From JAERML01 sp035687895 (GTDB lineage: Bacteria; Bacteroidota; Ignavibacteria; UBA10030; UBA6906), in assembly GCA_035687895.1 (NCBI GenBank), contig DASRUE010000275.1, positions 1-24,830 of the forward strand: a stretch of DNA of 24,830 bases, in the 5' to 3' direction. Of the stretch, positions 6,844 through 14,214 are shown piece by piece. Within the stretch, counting starts at the first letter, position 1. Each line of letters begins with the position of its first letter. Position numbers and translations under genes: made by a program. The notes beneath the pieces are model-generated. The model had not been told where the DNA came from and searched no databases. It saw only the letters and a list, made by a program, of their open reading frames with translations.

Positions 6844-8790
6844 ATGCGCCCAGCACGAAGTATCTCCGTTCTTCTTGTAGTGTTCTGTTGCGGTTTTCTT
6901 GCTTCTGCGCAGGACATCACGCGCGGTGTGGAGCTTGTGCAGGAGACCCGGGATACTCTAAGCAAGATGAACAACGCCAGCATCCTCTTCGAACGAAACA
7001 TCAATACGTTCAACTGGCTTGGGCAAGCAGCCGTGGACACAACTGTCGGTGACGTTGGCATCCGGTTGCGTGAACGCTATACATCCGCTGTGACGTTTCT
7101 CGATGGAGGCTCCGGAGGAGGGCCGCGAAACCTGCAAAGCAATCAACAGAATCTTTCCCTCCAACTCCGTCGTCCGCTGACCCCCGATCTTATTACCCAC
7201 ACCCGATGGTCGTCACTCGTTTATTCGGACAATAAGTCCCTTGGACTGAGTACAGCCTCCATTCACAGTCTTCTTGGCGGCGTTCAATATTTACCGGCAG
7301 GGTTCGTCTCCCTGACACCGCTAGTCGGGTACCGGTGGGACAATCAGGCAGGATTTCGAGACAAGGGGCTCAGCTACCTGATCGGCGCCCAGACACATGA
7401 GCTGCGTACCGACGGCTATGCATTGACGGCAGAGGCGCAGTTTCGTGAGGACCGGCTCGATCCGCGAACGTTACAAACACATTTCGCAACTGCTGGTGTG
7501 CAGAAAACATTTGAGGGAGGGTCGCGTGACAGCCTCGAACTCGGGTTCCGGCAAAACCGCCGCGAGTTCTACGTCATCGCCGACAGCAATATCGAAAGCA
7601 GAAGTGACCAGCTTTTCACGTTCACTAACCTTCTCGACTATGAGCTCGATCGCGGCATAGTGACAACACTTTTCGTGAATGTCGCCAGCCGGTTACTGGA
7701 CAAGGACGTCCGGTACAAGCGTTCGCGCCCCGATGGTGTATTTGACACCCAGATCGAAGAGTTCCGTCTCGATACGTATATCGAGGCTTCCTACCGGCCC
7801 ACAGACGGCGGACTCTCTGCAAGTACACGCATGTACTACAGTGAGCGAAATGAAAGCCACACCGCAAAACCGATTCCCGATGCGCCGCAGAATATCCAGG
7901 ATCTCTTCCGTGCAAGCAACCAGAATGAGAAACTGAAAGACAATCTGTCGCGGCGCACGGCGCTCTCCGGTACAGTCCGGATCCCCATGTCACTTTCAGA
8001 CACGGTAACAGGGTCCGGGGCTGCGAGCATCCTTCGGTACGACACCCCTGCCGATAGCAACTTTCAGGACCGTGATGAACTCCTCCTCGCTCTGTCACTT
8101 TCGACATCGCACCATATCAGTCAGTACTTGGATGTAGGTGTGTCGCTGGAAGGAAACCTGAGCCACATCGTGTACCTTTTCAGCAAGCAGAGTGCGAATA
8201 ACAACTACAACCGCGTCCTTCGTCTCTCCCCCCGGGTAACCTACCGGCCGACCAGGGAAGTCACCACCATGAATATCTTCGAAGTGCTTGCAAACTACAC
8301 GGTGTACGATTTCGAGCAGCAACTGGCGCTCGTCCGGAGCTTTTCGTATCGGCAATTCAGTTGGATTGACTCCACCAGTGTTGAGTTCACGCACAAGGTT
8401 GGACTTGATTTTTTTGCATATTTGAAGTTATATGAACGGGGTCAGTTGAAGTGGTCCGAATTCTCCGAGCGGACGGAGAATTCCTTTGTCGACCGCACTT
8501 TTGCAGCACAGGTGCGGTTTGCCCCCTACACAGGACTCCTCTTCGCTGTCGGTATGCGCTATTTCAGCCAGTCCCGATATGTGTTCGATGCGGACGGAAA
8601 AACTCTTGATAGTTTCCTCAGAAGTATCGGGCCGACATGCGCAATCACCTGGGAGTCCGGTCGGTACAGCAGCATCAGTCTTCGTGGATGGTACGAACGT
8701 CAGACGCAGACGCGGCCTTCGGGCGTCACGGACGAAGGGACGGCGCGCTCGCTCACCAATATTAGCATGAATATCATTATCAATTTCTAG
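6844..8790 (+). CDS. Predicted outer-membrane beta-barrel protein, function unknown
   Basis: The 648-residue protein starts with a Sec signal peptide: 'MRPARS', hydrophobic 'ISVLLVVFCCGFLASA', and likely cleavage near Ala-Gln-Asp at residues 22-24. The rest is rich in alternating polar and aromatic strands such as 'FVSLTPLVGYRW' and 'ISQYLDVGVSLEGNLSHIVY', with few long hydrophobic segments, and it ends in phenylalanine ('NISMNIIINF'), the classic C-terminal signal for outer-membrane insertion. I do not recognise a named family; it could be a porin-like or structural barrel protein of the Bacteroidota type. It begins 6 bp after the beta-CASP RNase stop and is followed after 8 bp by an RsbW-like gene, so the three are probably one transcript. 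No Shine-Dalgarno is obvious. Confidence 0.75.
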   Translation: MRPARSISVLLVVFCCGFLASAQDITRGVELVQETRDTLSKMNNASILFERNINTFNWLGQAAVDTTVGDVGIRLRERYTSAVTFLDGGSGGGPRNLQSNQQNLSLQLRRPLTPDLITHTRWSSLVYSDNKSLGLSTASIHSLLGGVQYLPAGFVSLTPLVGYRWDNQAGFRDKGLSYLIGAQTHELRTDGYALTAEAQFREDRLDPRTLQTHFATAGVQKTFEGGSRDSLELGFRQNRREFYVIADSNIESRSDQLFTFTNLLDYELDRGIVTTLFVNVASRLLDKDVRYKRSRPDGVFDTQIEEFRLDTYIEASYRPTDGGLSASTRMYYSERNESHTAKPIPDAPQNIQDLFRASNQNEKLKDNLSRRTALSGTVRIPMSLSDTVTGSGAASILRYDTPADSNFQDRDELLLALSLSTSHHISQYLDVGVSLEGNLSHIVYLFSKQSANNNYNRVLRLSPRVTYRPTREVTTMNIFEVLANYTVYDFEQQLALVRSFSYRQFSWIDSTSVEFTHKVGLDFFAYLKLYERGQLKWSEFSERTENSFVDRTFAAQVRFAPYTGLLFAVGMRYFSQSRYVFDADGKTLDSFLRSIGPTCAITWESGRYSSISLRGWYERQTQTRPSGVTDEGTARSLTNISMNIIINF

Positions 8791-8798
8791 GACCACTG

Positions 8799-9221
8799 GT
8801 GGCACACAAGCAAGCCGTGTTCCAGCTGACTCTGCGCAGCAACCCGAAACAGATCAGGAGAGTGGAGACCTTTCTCCACAAGATCAATCGAGTTGCACAC
8901 CTCGACGAGATTCAGTTGCACAAGCTCATGGTCTCTCTCACTGAGGCAGTCAACAATGCGATTGTTCACGGTAACCAGCTGAACGAAACGAAGAAGGTGG
9001 TGGTCCAGTGTAAACTGCTCCCGGAGTGGTTGGTCGTTTCGGTAACAGACGAAGGACGAGGGTTCAAGCTGGATAAGGTGCGCAACCCGTTGAGGAAGAA
9101 GAACTTGTTACGCAATAGCGGCCGTGGAATTTTCTTGATGAGAACGCTGATGAACAAGGTAGAATATGAGATGGGAACGTCGGGCGTGGAAGTCCGTCTC
9201 TGGCTGGACTTAAGAAAGTGA
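8799..9221 (+). CDS. RsbW/SpoIIAB-like ATP-binding protein (GHKL anti-sigma kinase family)
   Basis: The 140-residue protein is a stand-alone HATPase domain. The N box is 'LTEAVNNAIVHGNQ' (Asn coordinating Mg-ATP), the G1 box 'VTDEGRGF', and the G2 box 'NSGRGIFLMRTLMNKVEY'. This is the HATPase_c_2 architecture of anti-sigma serine kinases, which phosphorylate STAS-domain antagonists and bind sigma factors. No STAS protein, sigma factor or PP2C phosphatase gene is in the window, so a partner must be encoded elsewhere. It starts with GTG at 8799, 8 bp after the outer-membrane protein stop, with 'AGGA' around that stop as a weak ribosome site. It ends one base from the stop of the opposing lipoprotein gene. 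Confidence 0.88.
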   Translation: MAHKQAVFQLTLRSNPKQIRRVETFLHKINRVAHLDEIQLHKLMVSLTEAVNNAIVHGNQLNETKKVVVQCKLLPEWLVVSVTDEGRGFKLDKVRNPLRKKNLLRNSGRGIFLMRTLMNKVEYEMGTSGVEVRLWLDLRK

Positions 9222-9222
9222 C

Positions 9223-9945
9223 TCAGGGAATGGACAGCGTCGTAATTTCTTGGAATGAGCCACGGATGCCGGCAAAGCCGTCGGATTCTTCCCGGAACCT
9301 GAGGAAACCCGCCGGTGCATCTGTCAACCACAGGGTAAACGCCAGCCGTGGCGATGTGATATCCACTCGATACGCAGCAACGGCCTGGGGCACACCGTTG
9401 ACCGTTACTGCAATCAACTCCTGATCCGCGGAGAATCTTCCGAACGCCAACTCCACGCCCGCACTGTCTGTTGTTCCAACACTCCACGATCCGTTGCTTG
9501 ACGAGGGCGAAACCACCTTATCCCACCGGGATTCGATGATGCTTCCCTCCCGCTTCTCGATCAGGTCCGCAAGGAACCCGAACCAAAACACATCACCGTT
9601 CGCCGTCACGCGGAGGTACATGGAGTCAACATGGTCGAGCGAATTCACTCCCGGCTGGAGCGCAACATATACACTATCGATTAGATGGTTGACGTTTGAA
9701 AACCCGCCATACACGACCGCGGTGTCGGCAACCTTCAGCGAGCGGCGTGATAAGGTGGAGGAAACCCGGGAGCCATAAAGGTCCAGCTGCCAGGTGTTGT
9801 AAACATACCTGCTACCGGGAATCAGTCGCAGATTCAGGTGGACGGGGAGAGGTTCATTTCCTGCCGGTTCTTCTTCCCGGCATCCGTTTCCCCACAAATG
9901 AACAAGGAGGGCGCATCCGAGCAACACGTGAAGAGCATGCCGCAA
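9223..9945 (-). CDS. Predicted lipoprotein or exported protein of unknown function
   Basis: I choose the TTG at 9945 (240 residues) because AAAGGAGG (9952-9959) lies exactly 6 nt upstream; the longer frame from GTG at 9975 would leave that site inside the gene. From TTG the protein begins with a hydrophobic signal ('HALHVLLGCALLVHLW') ending in 'GNGC' at Cys22, an imperfect lipobox followed by a run of glutamates (CREEEP). The mature part is beta-rich ('RLIPGSRYVYNTWQLDLYG', 'SMYLRVTANGDVFWFGF') and resembles exported periplasmic or outer-membrane lipoproteins. I recognise no family. It lies 30 bp downstream of mdh on the same strand and is probably co-transcribed with it. It converges on the RsbW-like gene with one base between the stops. 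Confidence 0.72.
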   Translation of the reverse strand: MRHALHVLLGCALLVHLWGNGCREEEPAGNEPLPVHLNLRLIPGSRYVYNTWQLDLYGSRVSSTLSRRSLKVADTAVVYGGFSNVNHLIDSVYVALQPGVNSLDHVDSMYLRVTANGDVFWFGFLADLIEKREGSIIESRWDKVVSPSSSNGSWSVGTTDSAGVELAFGRFSADQELIAVTVNGVPQAVAAYRVDITSPRLAFTLWLTDAPAGFLRFREESDGFAGIRGSFQEITTLSIP

Positions 9946-9951
9946 CGAGCC

Positions 9952-9959
9952 CCTCCTTT
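9952..9959 (-). promoter_or_regulatory. Strong Shine-Dalgarno deciding the lipoprotein start
   Basis: AAAGGAGG on the minus strand, followed by the 6-nt spacer GGCTCG and TTG (9945-9943). It is the best ribosome-binding match I saw in the window and argues against the GTG start directly abutting the mdh stop. Confidence 0.7.
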
Positions 9960-9975
9960 GATACGGCAGATGCAC

Positions 9976-10899
9976 TTAGATCTTCAGCTTTGCGATGGAC
10001 TGTTTCACATCATCGGCGGATTTGTTCAAGGCCGCCTGCTCCTCAGCATTCAGCGTGATCTGGATGATCTCTTCAATCCCCTTCTTCCCGAGCTTCACCG
10101 GCACGCCGACGAATGTATCCTTCAGTCCGTATTCCCCCTGCAAGTACGCGGCGCACGGGAGGATGCGCTTCTTGTCCCTGACGATCGCTTCGGTCATTAG
10201 CACAGCTGAGGCCGACGGGGCATAATACGCACTACCCGTCTTCAGGTAGTTTACAATCTCAATTCCACCATCGCGCGTGCGCTTCACAAGCCGGTCGATG
10301 GTTGCCTGGCTGAGGAGCTCGGTAATAGGGATGCCCGCAACTGTAGAGTACCGCGGCAGCGGAACCATTGAATCACCGTGGCCACCGAGCACAAACGCGT
10401 TCACATCTTCTACTGAAACATTCAGCTCCATGGCAATGAAGGTGCGGAACCGGGCAGCATCAAGCACGCCGGCCATGCCCATTACGCGCTGCTTCTCGAA
10501 GCCACTTACTTTCCATGCAACGTACGTCATTACATCGAGCGGATTAGAGACAACAATGATAATTGAGCGCGGAGACTTGGCCACAGCGGCCTCGGTGCAG
10601 CTTTTCACGATGGCGCTGTTGGTGTTCATCAGATCGTCTCTGCTCATGCCAGGTTTTCGCGCAATGCCTGCCGTTATGATCACAATATCGGAGTTGGCGG
10701 TTTCGTCGTAACCGTTCGTTCCAACGACACGGACGTCCGTTTTTTCGACCGGTGTTGCTTCGTACATATCGAGTCCCTTTCCCTGCGGGACACCTTCAAT
10801 CACGTCAACGAGGACGATTTCGTTGGCAAGCTGCTTGTCGACGAGGCGTTGCGCTGTCGTCGCGCCGACGTTCCCTGCACCTATGACGGTAATCTTCAT
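9976..10899 (-). CDS. mdh: Malate dehydrogenase (LDH-like type)
   Basis: The 307-residue enzyme has the NAD-binding 'VIGAGNVGATTA' (GxGxxG, residues 7-12) with Asp32 at the end of beta-2. 'ARKPGMSRDDL' carries Arg81 at the substrate-specificity position where lactate dehydrogenases have Gln, so malate/oxaloacetate is favoured. The catalytic set is Asp147, Arg150 ('LDAARFRTF') and His174 ('LGGHGDSMV'). Length and motifs match the Chlorobium/Bacillus type tetrameric MDH rather than the E. coli type. It catalyses the malate-oxaloacetate step of the TCA cycle in the cytoplasm. The ATG is preceded by CCGGAGA about 8 nt upstream. The gene sits downstream of the rpmA terminator and so needs its own promoter, which I could not identify with confidence. 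Confidence 0.96.
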   Translation of the reverse strand: MKITVIGAGNVGATTAQRLVDKQLANEIVLVDVIEGVPQGKGLDMYEATPVEKTDVRVVGTNGYDETANSDIVIITAGIARKPGMSRDDLMNTNSAIVKSCTEAAVAKSPRSIIIVVSNPLDVMTYVAWKVSGFEKQRVMGMAGVLDAARFRTFIAMELNVSVEDVNAFVLGGHGDSMVPLPRYSTVAGIPITELLSQATIDRLVKRTRDGGIEIVNYLKTGSAYYAPSASAVLMTEAIVRDKKRILPCAAYLQGEYGLKDTFVGVPVKLGKKGIEEIIQITLNAEEQAALNKSADDVKQSIAKLKI

Positions 10900-10996
10900 G
10901 GGGTTTCTCCGGAAATGTTCAGATGAATGGTTGGTGTGAAGAACAACTGCCTATCGCATCGATCAGCGAGGCAGGGTAGGTTGTATCGTGCACTTG

Positions 10997-11034
10997 AAAA
11001 AACAATTGGCCCCCCGCGCGTCGTGAGAGGCCAA
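10997..11034 (-). terminator. Rho-independent terminator after rplU-rpmA
   Basis: On the minus strand a 10-bp stem (arms 11034-11025 and 11015-11006, including two G-T pairs) with a 9-nt loop is followed by TTGTTTTTT down to 10997. It starts 28 bp after the rpmA stop and separates this operon from mdh. Confidence 0.85.
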
Positions 11035-11062
11035 ACTTACTGCAACGTCAGCGGAGGTGTTG

Positions 11063-11320
11063 CTAGGCTTTCGGAAGAATACTGACGACTTTCCTTGCCT
11101 TGCTGTATTTCTTGAACTGCACCACGCCGGAACTCAGCGCGAACAATGTATCATCGCCGCCGATGCCGACATTCGTGCCAGGCTGAAACCGGGTACCTCG
11201 TTGTCTAACCAGAATGCTCCCTGCGGAGACCGTTTCGCCGCCGAACCTCTTCACGCCCAGACGCTGCGCATTACTATCCCGGCCGTTTCGTGAACTTCCA
11301 ACACCCTTCTTGTGTGCCAT
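11063..11320 (-). CDS. rpmA: 50S ribosomal protein L27 (bL27)
   Basis: The 85-residue protein is a full-length L27. It begins 'MAHKKGVGSSRNGRDSNAQ' and continues with 'RLGVKRFGGE', 'AGSILVRQRGTRFQPGTNVG' and 'DDTLFAL', all diagnostic. The N-terminus is the mature 'AHKKG' form, without the cleavable extension found in Firmicutes. L27 reaches the peptidyl-transferase centre. The gene follows rplU after 18 bp in the near-universal rplU-rpmA order, with a weak AGGA about 10 nt before the ATG, and is followed by a clear terminator. Confidence 0.98.
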   Translation of the reverse strand: MAHKKGVGSSRNGRDSNAQRLGVKRFGGETVSAGSILVRQRGTRFQPGTNVGIGGDDTLFALSSGVVQFKKYSKARKVVSILPKA

Positions 11321-11338
11321 AACTCTGCTTCCTGCTTG

Positions 11339-11650
11339 TTACTTGCCGATACTGGTGATCTGGACGTGCGTGTACGCCTGGCGGTGTCCCCGCTTTACGC
11401 GATACCCTTTTCTCTTCTTCTTCTTGAATACAATGACCTTGTCTGCCTTCAGGTGATCCACAATGGTCCCCTCAACGGTGGCACCGCTCACCAGTGGATT
11501 GCCAACCCTCGTTTCTTTCTCGCCGCCAAGAAGCAAGACCCGATCGAACCTGACCTTGGCGCCAACTTTGTCCTTCAACGTGGGGACATAGATCTTGTCG
11601 TTAGGGGCAATTTTGTATTGTTTTCCTGCAATTTCAACCACGGCAAACAT
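11339..11650 (-). CDS. rplU: 50S ribosomal protein L21 (bL21)
   Basis: The 103-residue protein begins 'MFAVVEIAGKQYKIAPND', the standard L21 N-terminus, and ends with the basic 'KKKKRKGYRVKRGHRQAYTH' and 'VQITSIGK'. L21 binds 23S rRNA in the large subunit. The frame extends five residues to an ATG at 11665, but the GAGG overlapping that ATG forms the ribosome site for the ATG at 11650 (9-nt spacing), and no family member needs the extra residues. It is the first gene of the rplU-rpmA operon, with a promoter at 11702-11730 and a leader of roughly 45 nt. Confidence 0.97.
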   Translation of the reverse strand: MFAVVEIAGKQYKIAPNDKIYVPTLKDKVGAKVRFDRVLLLGGEKETRVGNPLVSGATVEGTIVDHLKADKVIVFKKKKRKGYRVKRGHRQAYTHVQITSIGK

Positions 11651-11701
11651 GTGGCGTGTCCTCATTCTGGGGTGAAAAAGACTGTCTTACATTGGGCCAT
11701 A

Positions 11702-11730
11702 AAGGTAACCAATCCGGTGAAGAAAGTCAA
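11702..11730 (-). promoter_or_regulatory. Promoter of rplU-rpmA
   Basis: On the minus strand: TTGACT (11730-11725), 17 bp, TACCTT (11707-11702). The -10 continues as TACCTTTA, which also resembles the TAnnTTTG element of Bacteroidota housekeeping promoters. It lies directly between the metal-resistance operon and rplU. Confidence 0.7.
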
Positions 11731-11754
11731 CGGAAAATTCCGGAGTGGAAATGC

Positions 11755-12072
11755 TTAGTCGAAATAGGAGCCTATTGTATCCTGATAGTCTGCTGCGGCA
11801 ACAACCCTGAGGAGGAAGTAATCATCAATTGGCACATAGTCAAACTGGAGGAACCGGCTGGCCTCATGTTCGATGGCAACCACGGTTTTGAGTGCTTCAT
11901 GGATATCGTCGGATGGACCGGAGAACAGAAAGTCCTTTCCGTTCAGAATATCACGGCGATGAATGAGGTGCTGACGGAGAAACTCCCTGGCCGAAGAGAA
12001 GCGCTCGACCTTGGCGTTGTCTTTCAGAACCGCAACGATGTCCTCCATGTGAGAAGGTTGCCTCCGCGACAT
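11755..12072 (-). CDS. Uncharacterised 105-aa protein, co-translated with the metal ATPase
   Basis: I do not recognise this protein. It starts with 'MSRRQPSHMEDIVAVLKDN', is cysteine-free, has no signal peptide or membrane segment, and looks like a small alpha/beta soluble protein. A His/Glu/Asp-rich middle ('SDDIHEALKTVVAIEHEA') and an acidic C-terminus ('PIDDYFLLRVVAAADYQD') could suit metal binding, but no established motif supports this. The start is ATG at 12072, overlapping the ATPase stop by one base (TGATG), with AAGGAGG at 12080-12086 and 7-nt spacing; a GTG at 12075 is the alternative. This coupling makes it the third cistron of the regulator-ATPase operon. The operon may end here, since a new promoter follows, though no terminator is evident. 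Confidence 0.78.
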   Translation of the reverse strand: MSRRQPSHMEDIVAVLKDNAKVERFSSAREFLRQHLIHRRDILNGKDFLFSGPSDDIHEALKTVVAIEHEASRFLQFDYVPIDDYFLLRVVAAADYQDTIGSYFD

Positions 12073-14210
12073 CACAGGTCCTCCTTCAGAGTAAGAACAC
12101 GGAGACCATTGAGAACAACCAGAAGCGCTGCGCCATCATCGGCGAGAACGGCCATCCACAAAGTCGCTGCACCGGTCAGACCAAGGAACAAAAACACCAC
12201 CTTCAGTCCGATGGCGATGGCAACGTTCTGCTTGATGATTGCCAACGCCTTGCGGCTGAGCCGGAACAATAACGGGAGCCGGGAGAGATCATCCGACATC
12301 AACACAATGTCCGCCGTTTCAAGAGCCGCGTCCGTGCCGTTTACACCCATCGCAATTCCCACAGAGGCTGCAGCAAGCGCCGGGGCATCGTTGATGCCAT
12401 CTCCCACCATGGCCACAGCCCTGTACCGTTTTTTCAGCGCGACAATTTCATTCACCTTGTCCTGTGGAAGCAGGCGCGCACGTGCTGCGGAGAGGCCCAA
12501 TTCGCCCGAAACCTGCTCGGCCGTCCGTTCGTTGTCACCGGAGAGCATGACCAGTGCCTTGAACCCCATTGCACGCAACGAATCCACTGCACGTCTGCTG
12601 TGCTGCCGGGCAGTGTCGCGAATGGCCAGCACGGCAACGGCTTCCTTATTCCTGCCAAGCACGATCACTGTCTTTCCTTGTTCTTGAAGCTCGACAAGTT
12701 TCTGCTCGACATCGGGAGAACAATATCCGCGCTCTTCACATAATTCATGGTTCCCAAGATAGTAGGTCGAGCCATCAACATGCGCCCGGACTCCCTTCCC
12801 TGGCAGTGCCTCGAAATCCTTGACCGGGATTCCTGAGAAGTCGATCCCTCTTCGATATGCTTCTGCCAGAAGGGCCGAGGCAAGGTGATGCTCGGAGCGG
12901 TCTTCAATGGCAGCAACTAACTCGATAACGCGATCCTGTGTGAGGGAGTTCATCGGGATGATATCCGTCAGGACCGGTTTCCCTTCTGTGAGTGTCCCGG
13001 TCTTGTCGAATGCCACTGCGTTGACGCGACCGGCTGTCTCGAGATGCATTCCTCCTTTGATCAAAATGCCACGGCGCGCGGCAAACGTCAGGGCGCTGAC
13101 AATAGTAACGGGGGTGGAGATGACCAGGGCGCAGGGACAAGCTATTACCAGCAACACAAGTGAGCGGTACACCCAATCGATAAGCGGTTGCGCGAGGATG
13201 ACAGGGGGCACGAGCGCTACCACCACTGCAATCCCAAGAACTACGGGTGTGTAGATGCGGGCGAACTTGTCCACAAAGTTCTGAATTGGTGCGCGCTGTA
13301 ATTGCGCGTCCTGCACCCCGTGCACAATCCGCGCCAGTGTGGTCTCCTCGAATCGCCGGGTAACCCTGACCCGCAATGTACCCCGTCCGTTAATGGAACC
13401 CGCGAAGACCCTGGCACCCAACCGTTTCGTCACGGGTGTGGACTCTCCCGTAATGGGAGACTCATTTGTCTCTGAACTTCCTTCCACCACCACGCCATCG
13501 AGCGGCACCCTCTCCCCCGGACGAATGACAACCGTCTCATCGATGCGGACGTCCTCTGCGGCAACAATAACCTCTCCTTCCGATCGCAACACGTTTGCCT
13601 GCGTAGGGGAGAGAGCAACCAACGATCGAATTGCGCGTTTTGTTCGTGTTGCGCTATAGGACTCGAGCATCAGGGAAACCGCAAAAAGCACAATCACCGC
13701 AGCCGCTTCACTCCACCGGTCGATCAGCAACGCGCCAAGAACCGCCACCGACATCAGGACATTCATGTCCAACGAAAATCGGACCGCCGCCTTCCAGGCT
13801 TTCGTAAACACCTTTACTCCACCAATCAGGATCGCCGCGAGCAAAGCACTGCGGATGAGCGATTCGGGAAAGCCTGCAACCTCACCAACCACGCTCACAG
13901 CTGTGAGAACACCTGCGATCACAGCACGAAGGCCATCGCCATGCCGTTTCCAGAAGGGTTCTTCTGCCACTAACTCCTGCTTGCTGCGCGCATCGAACCC
14001 TGCCCGGCGTAGCACGTTTTTCACATTTCTCTCGGGCACCTCCCGCGCAATGGCAAGCTCACATGTCACCAGGTTAAATGTATACTTCTTTCGACCGATG
14101 GCGGTGTCCAGTACCTTCCGGAGCGTTGCCTCCTCCGTCGAGCAGCAGACTCCCGAAACAAAGAGTGAGGTCGTTTGCCGTCGTGCGGCACCTGTCTCTT
14201 TTGATTCCAT
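12072..14210 (-). CDS. P1B-2 type Zn2+/Cd2+/Pb2+-transporting ATPase (ZntA/CadA-like)
   Basis: The 712-residue protein has an N-terminal HMA-like domain with 'SGVCCSTEE' (Cys22, Cys23, Glu26, Glu27), a CCxxEE variant seen in zinc-type pumps. It has the 'TNESPITGES' actuator loop, the membrane metal site 'IACPCALVIS' (Cys358-Pro-Cys360), the phosphorylation site 'DKTGTLT' (Asp402), and the hinge 'GDGINDAPAL'. Later helices carry the lysine in 'AIAIGLKVVFLFLG' and the aspartate in 'AVLADDGAALLV', marking the P1B-2 subgroup. The nucleotide-binding HP dipeptide is replaced by His441-His442 (SEHHLA). It expels Zn/Cd/Pb from the cytoplasm. I prefer the ATG at 14210, 4 nt after the arsR-family stop with GGAG upstream, over the one at 14273, which would overlap that gene by 59 bp. 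Confidence 0.93.
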   Translation of the reverse strand: MESKETGAARRQTTSLFVSGVCCSTEEATLRKVLDTAIGRKKYTFNLVTCELAIAREVPERNVKNVLRRAGFDARSKQELVAEEPFWKRHGDGLRAVIAGVLTAVSVVGEVAGFPESLIRSALLAAILIGGVKVFTKAWKAAVRFSLDMNVLMSVAVLGALLIDRWSEAAAVIVLFAVSLMLESYSATRTKRAIRSLVALSPTQANVLRSEGEVIVAAEDVRIDETVVIRPGERVPLDGVVVEGSSETNESPITGESTPVTKRLGARVFAGSINGRGTLRVRVTRRFEETTLARIVHGVQDAQLQRAPIQNFVDKFARIYTPVVLGIAVVVALVPPVILAQPLIDWVYRSLVLLVIACPCALVISTPVTIVSALTFAARRGILIKGGMHLETAGRVNAVAFDKTGTLTEGKPVLTDIIPMNSLTQDRVIELVAAIEDRSEHHLASALLAEAYRRGIDFSGIPVKDFEALPGKGVRAHVDGSTYYLGNHELCEERGYCSPDVEQKLVELQEQGKTVIVLGRNKEAVAVLAIRDTARQHSRRAVDSLRAMGFKALVMLSGDNERTAEQVSGELGLSAARARLLPQDKVNEIVALKKRYRAVAMVGDGINDAPALAAASVGIAMGVNGTDAALETADIVLMSDDLSRLPLLFRLSRKALAIIKQNVAIAIGLKVVFLFLGLTGAATLWMAVLADDGAALLVVLNGLRVLTLKEDL

Positions 14211-14214
14211 AAGA

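Noticed and set aside
11731..11754. Possible terminator after the 105-aa gene
   Set aside because: Only a four-pair TTCC/GGAA stem with a four-T run; too weak to call.
11656..12687. Plus-strand open frame of 343 codons opposite the ATPase and the 105-aa gene
   Set aside because: It shadows two convincing minus-strand genes with motifs and ribosome sites; composition is Ser/Arg/Ala-rich, typical of antisense frames.
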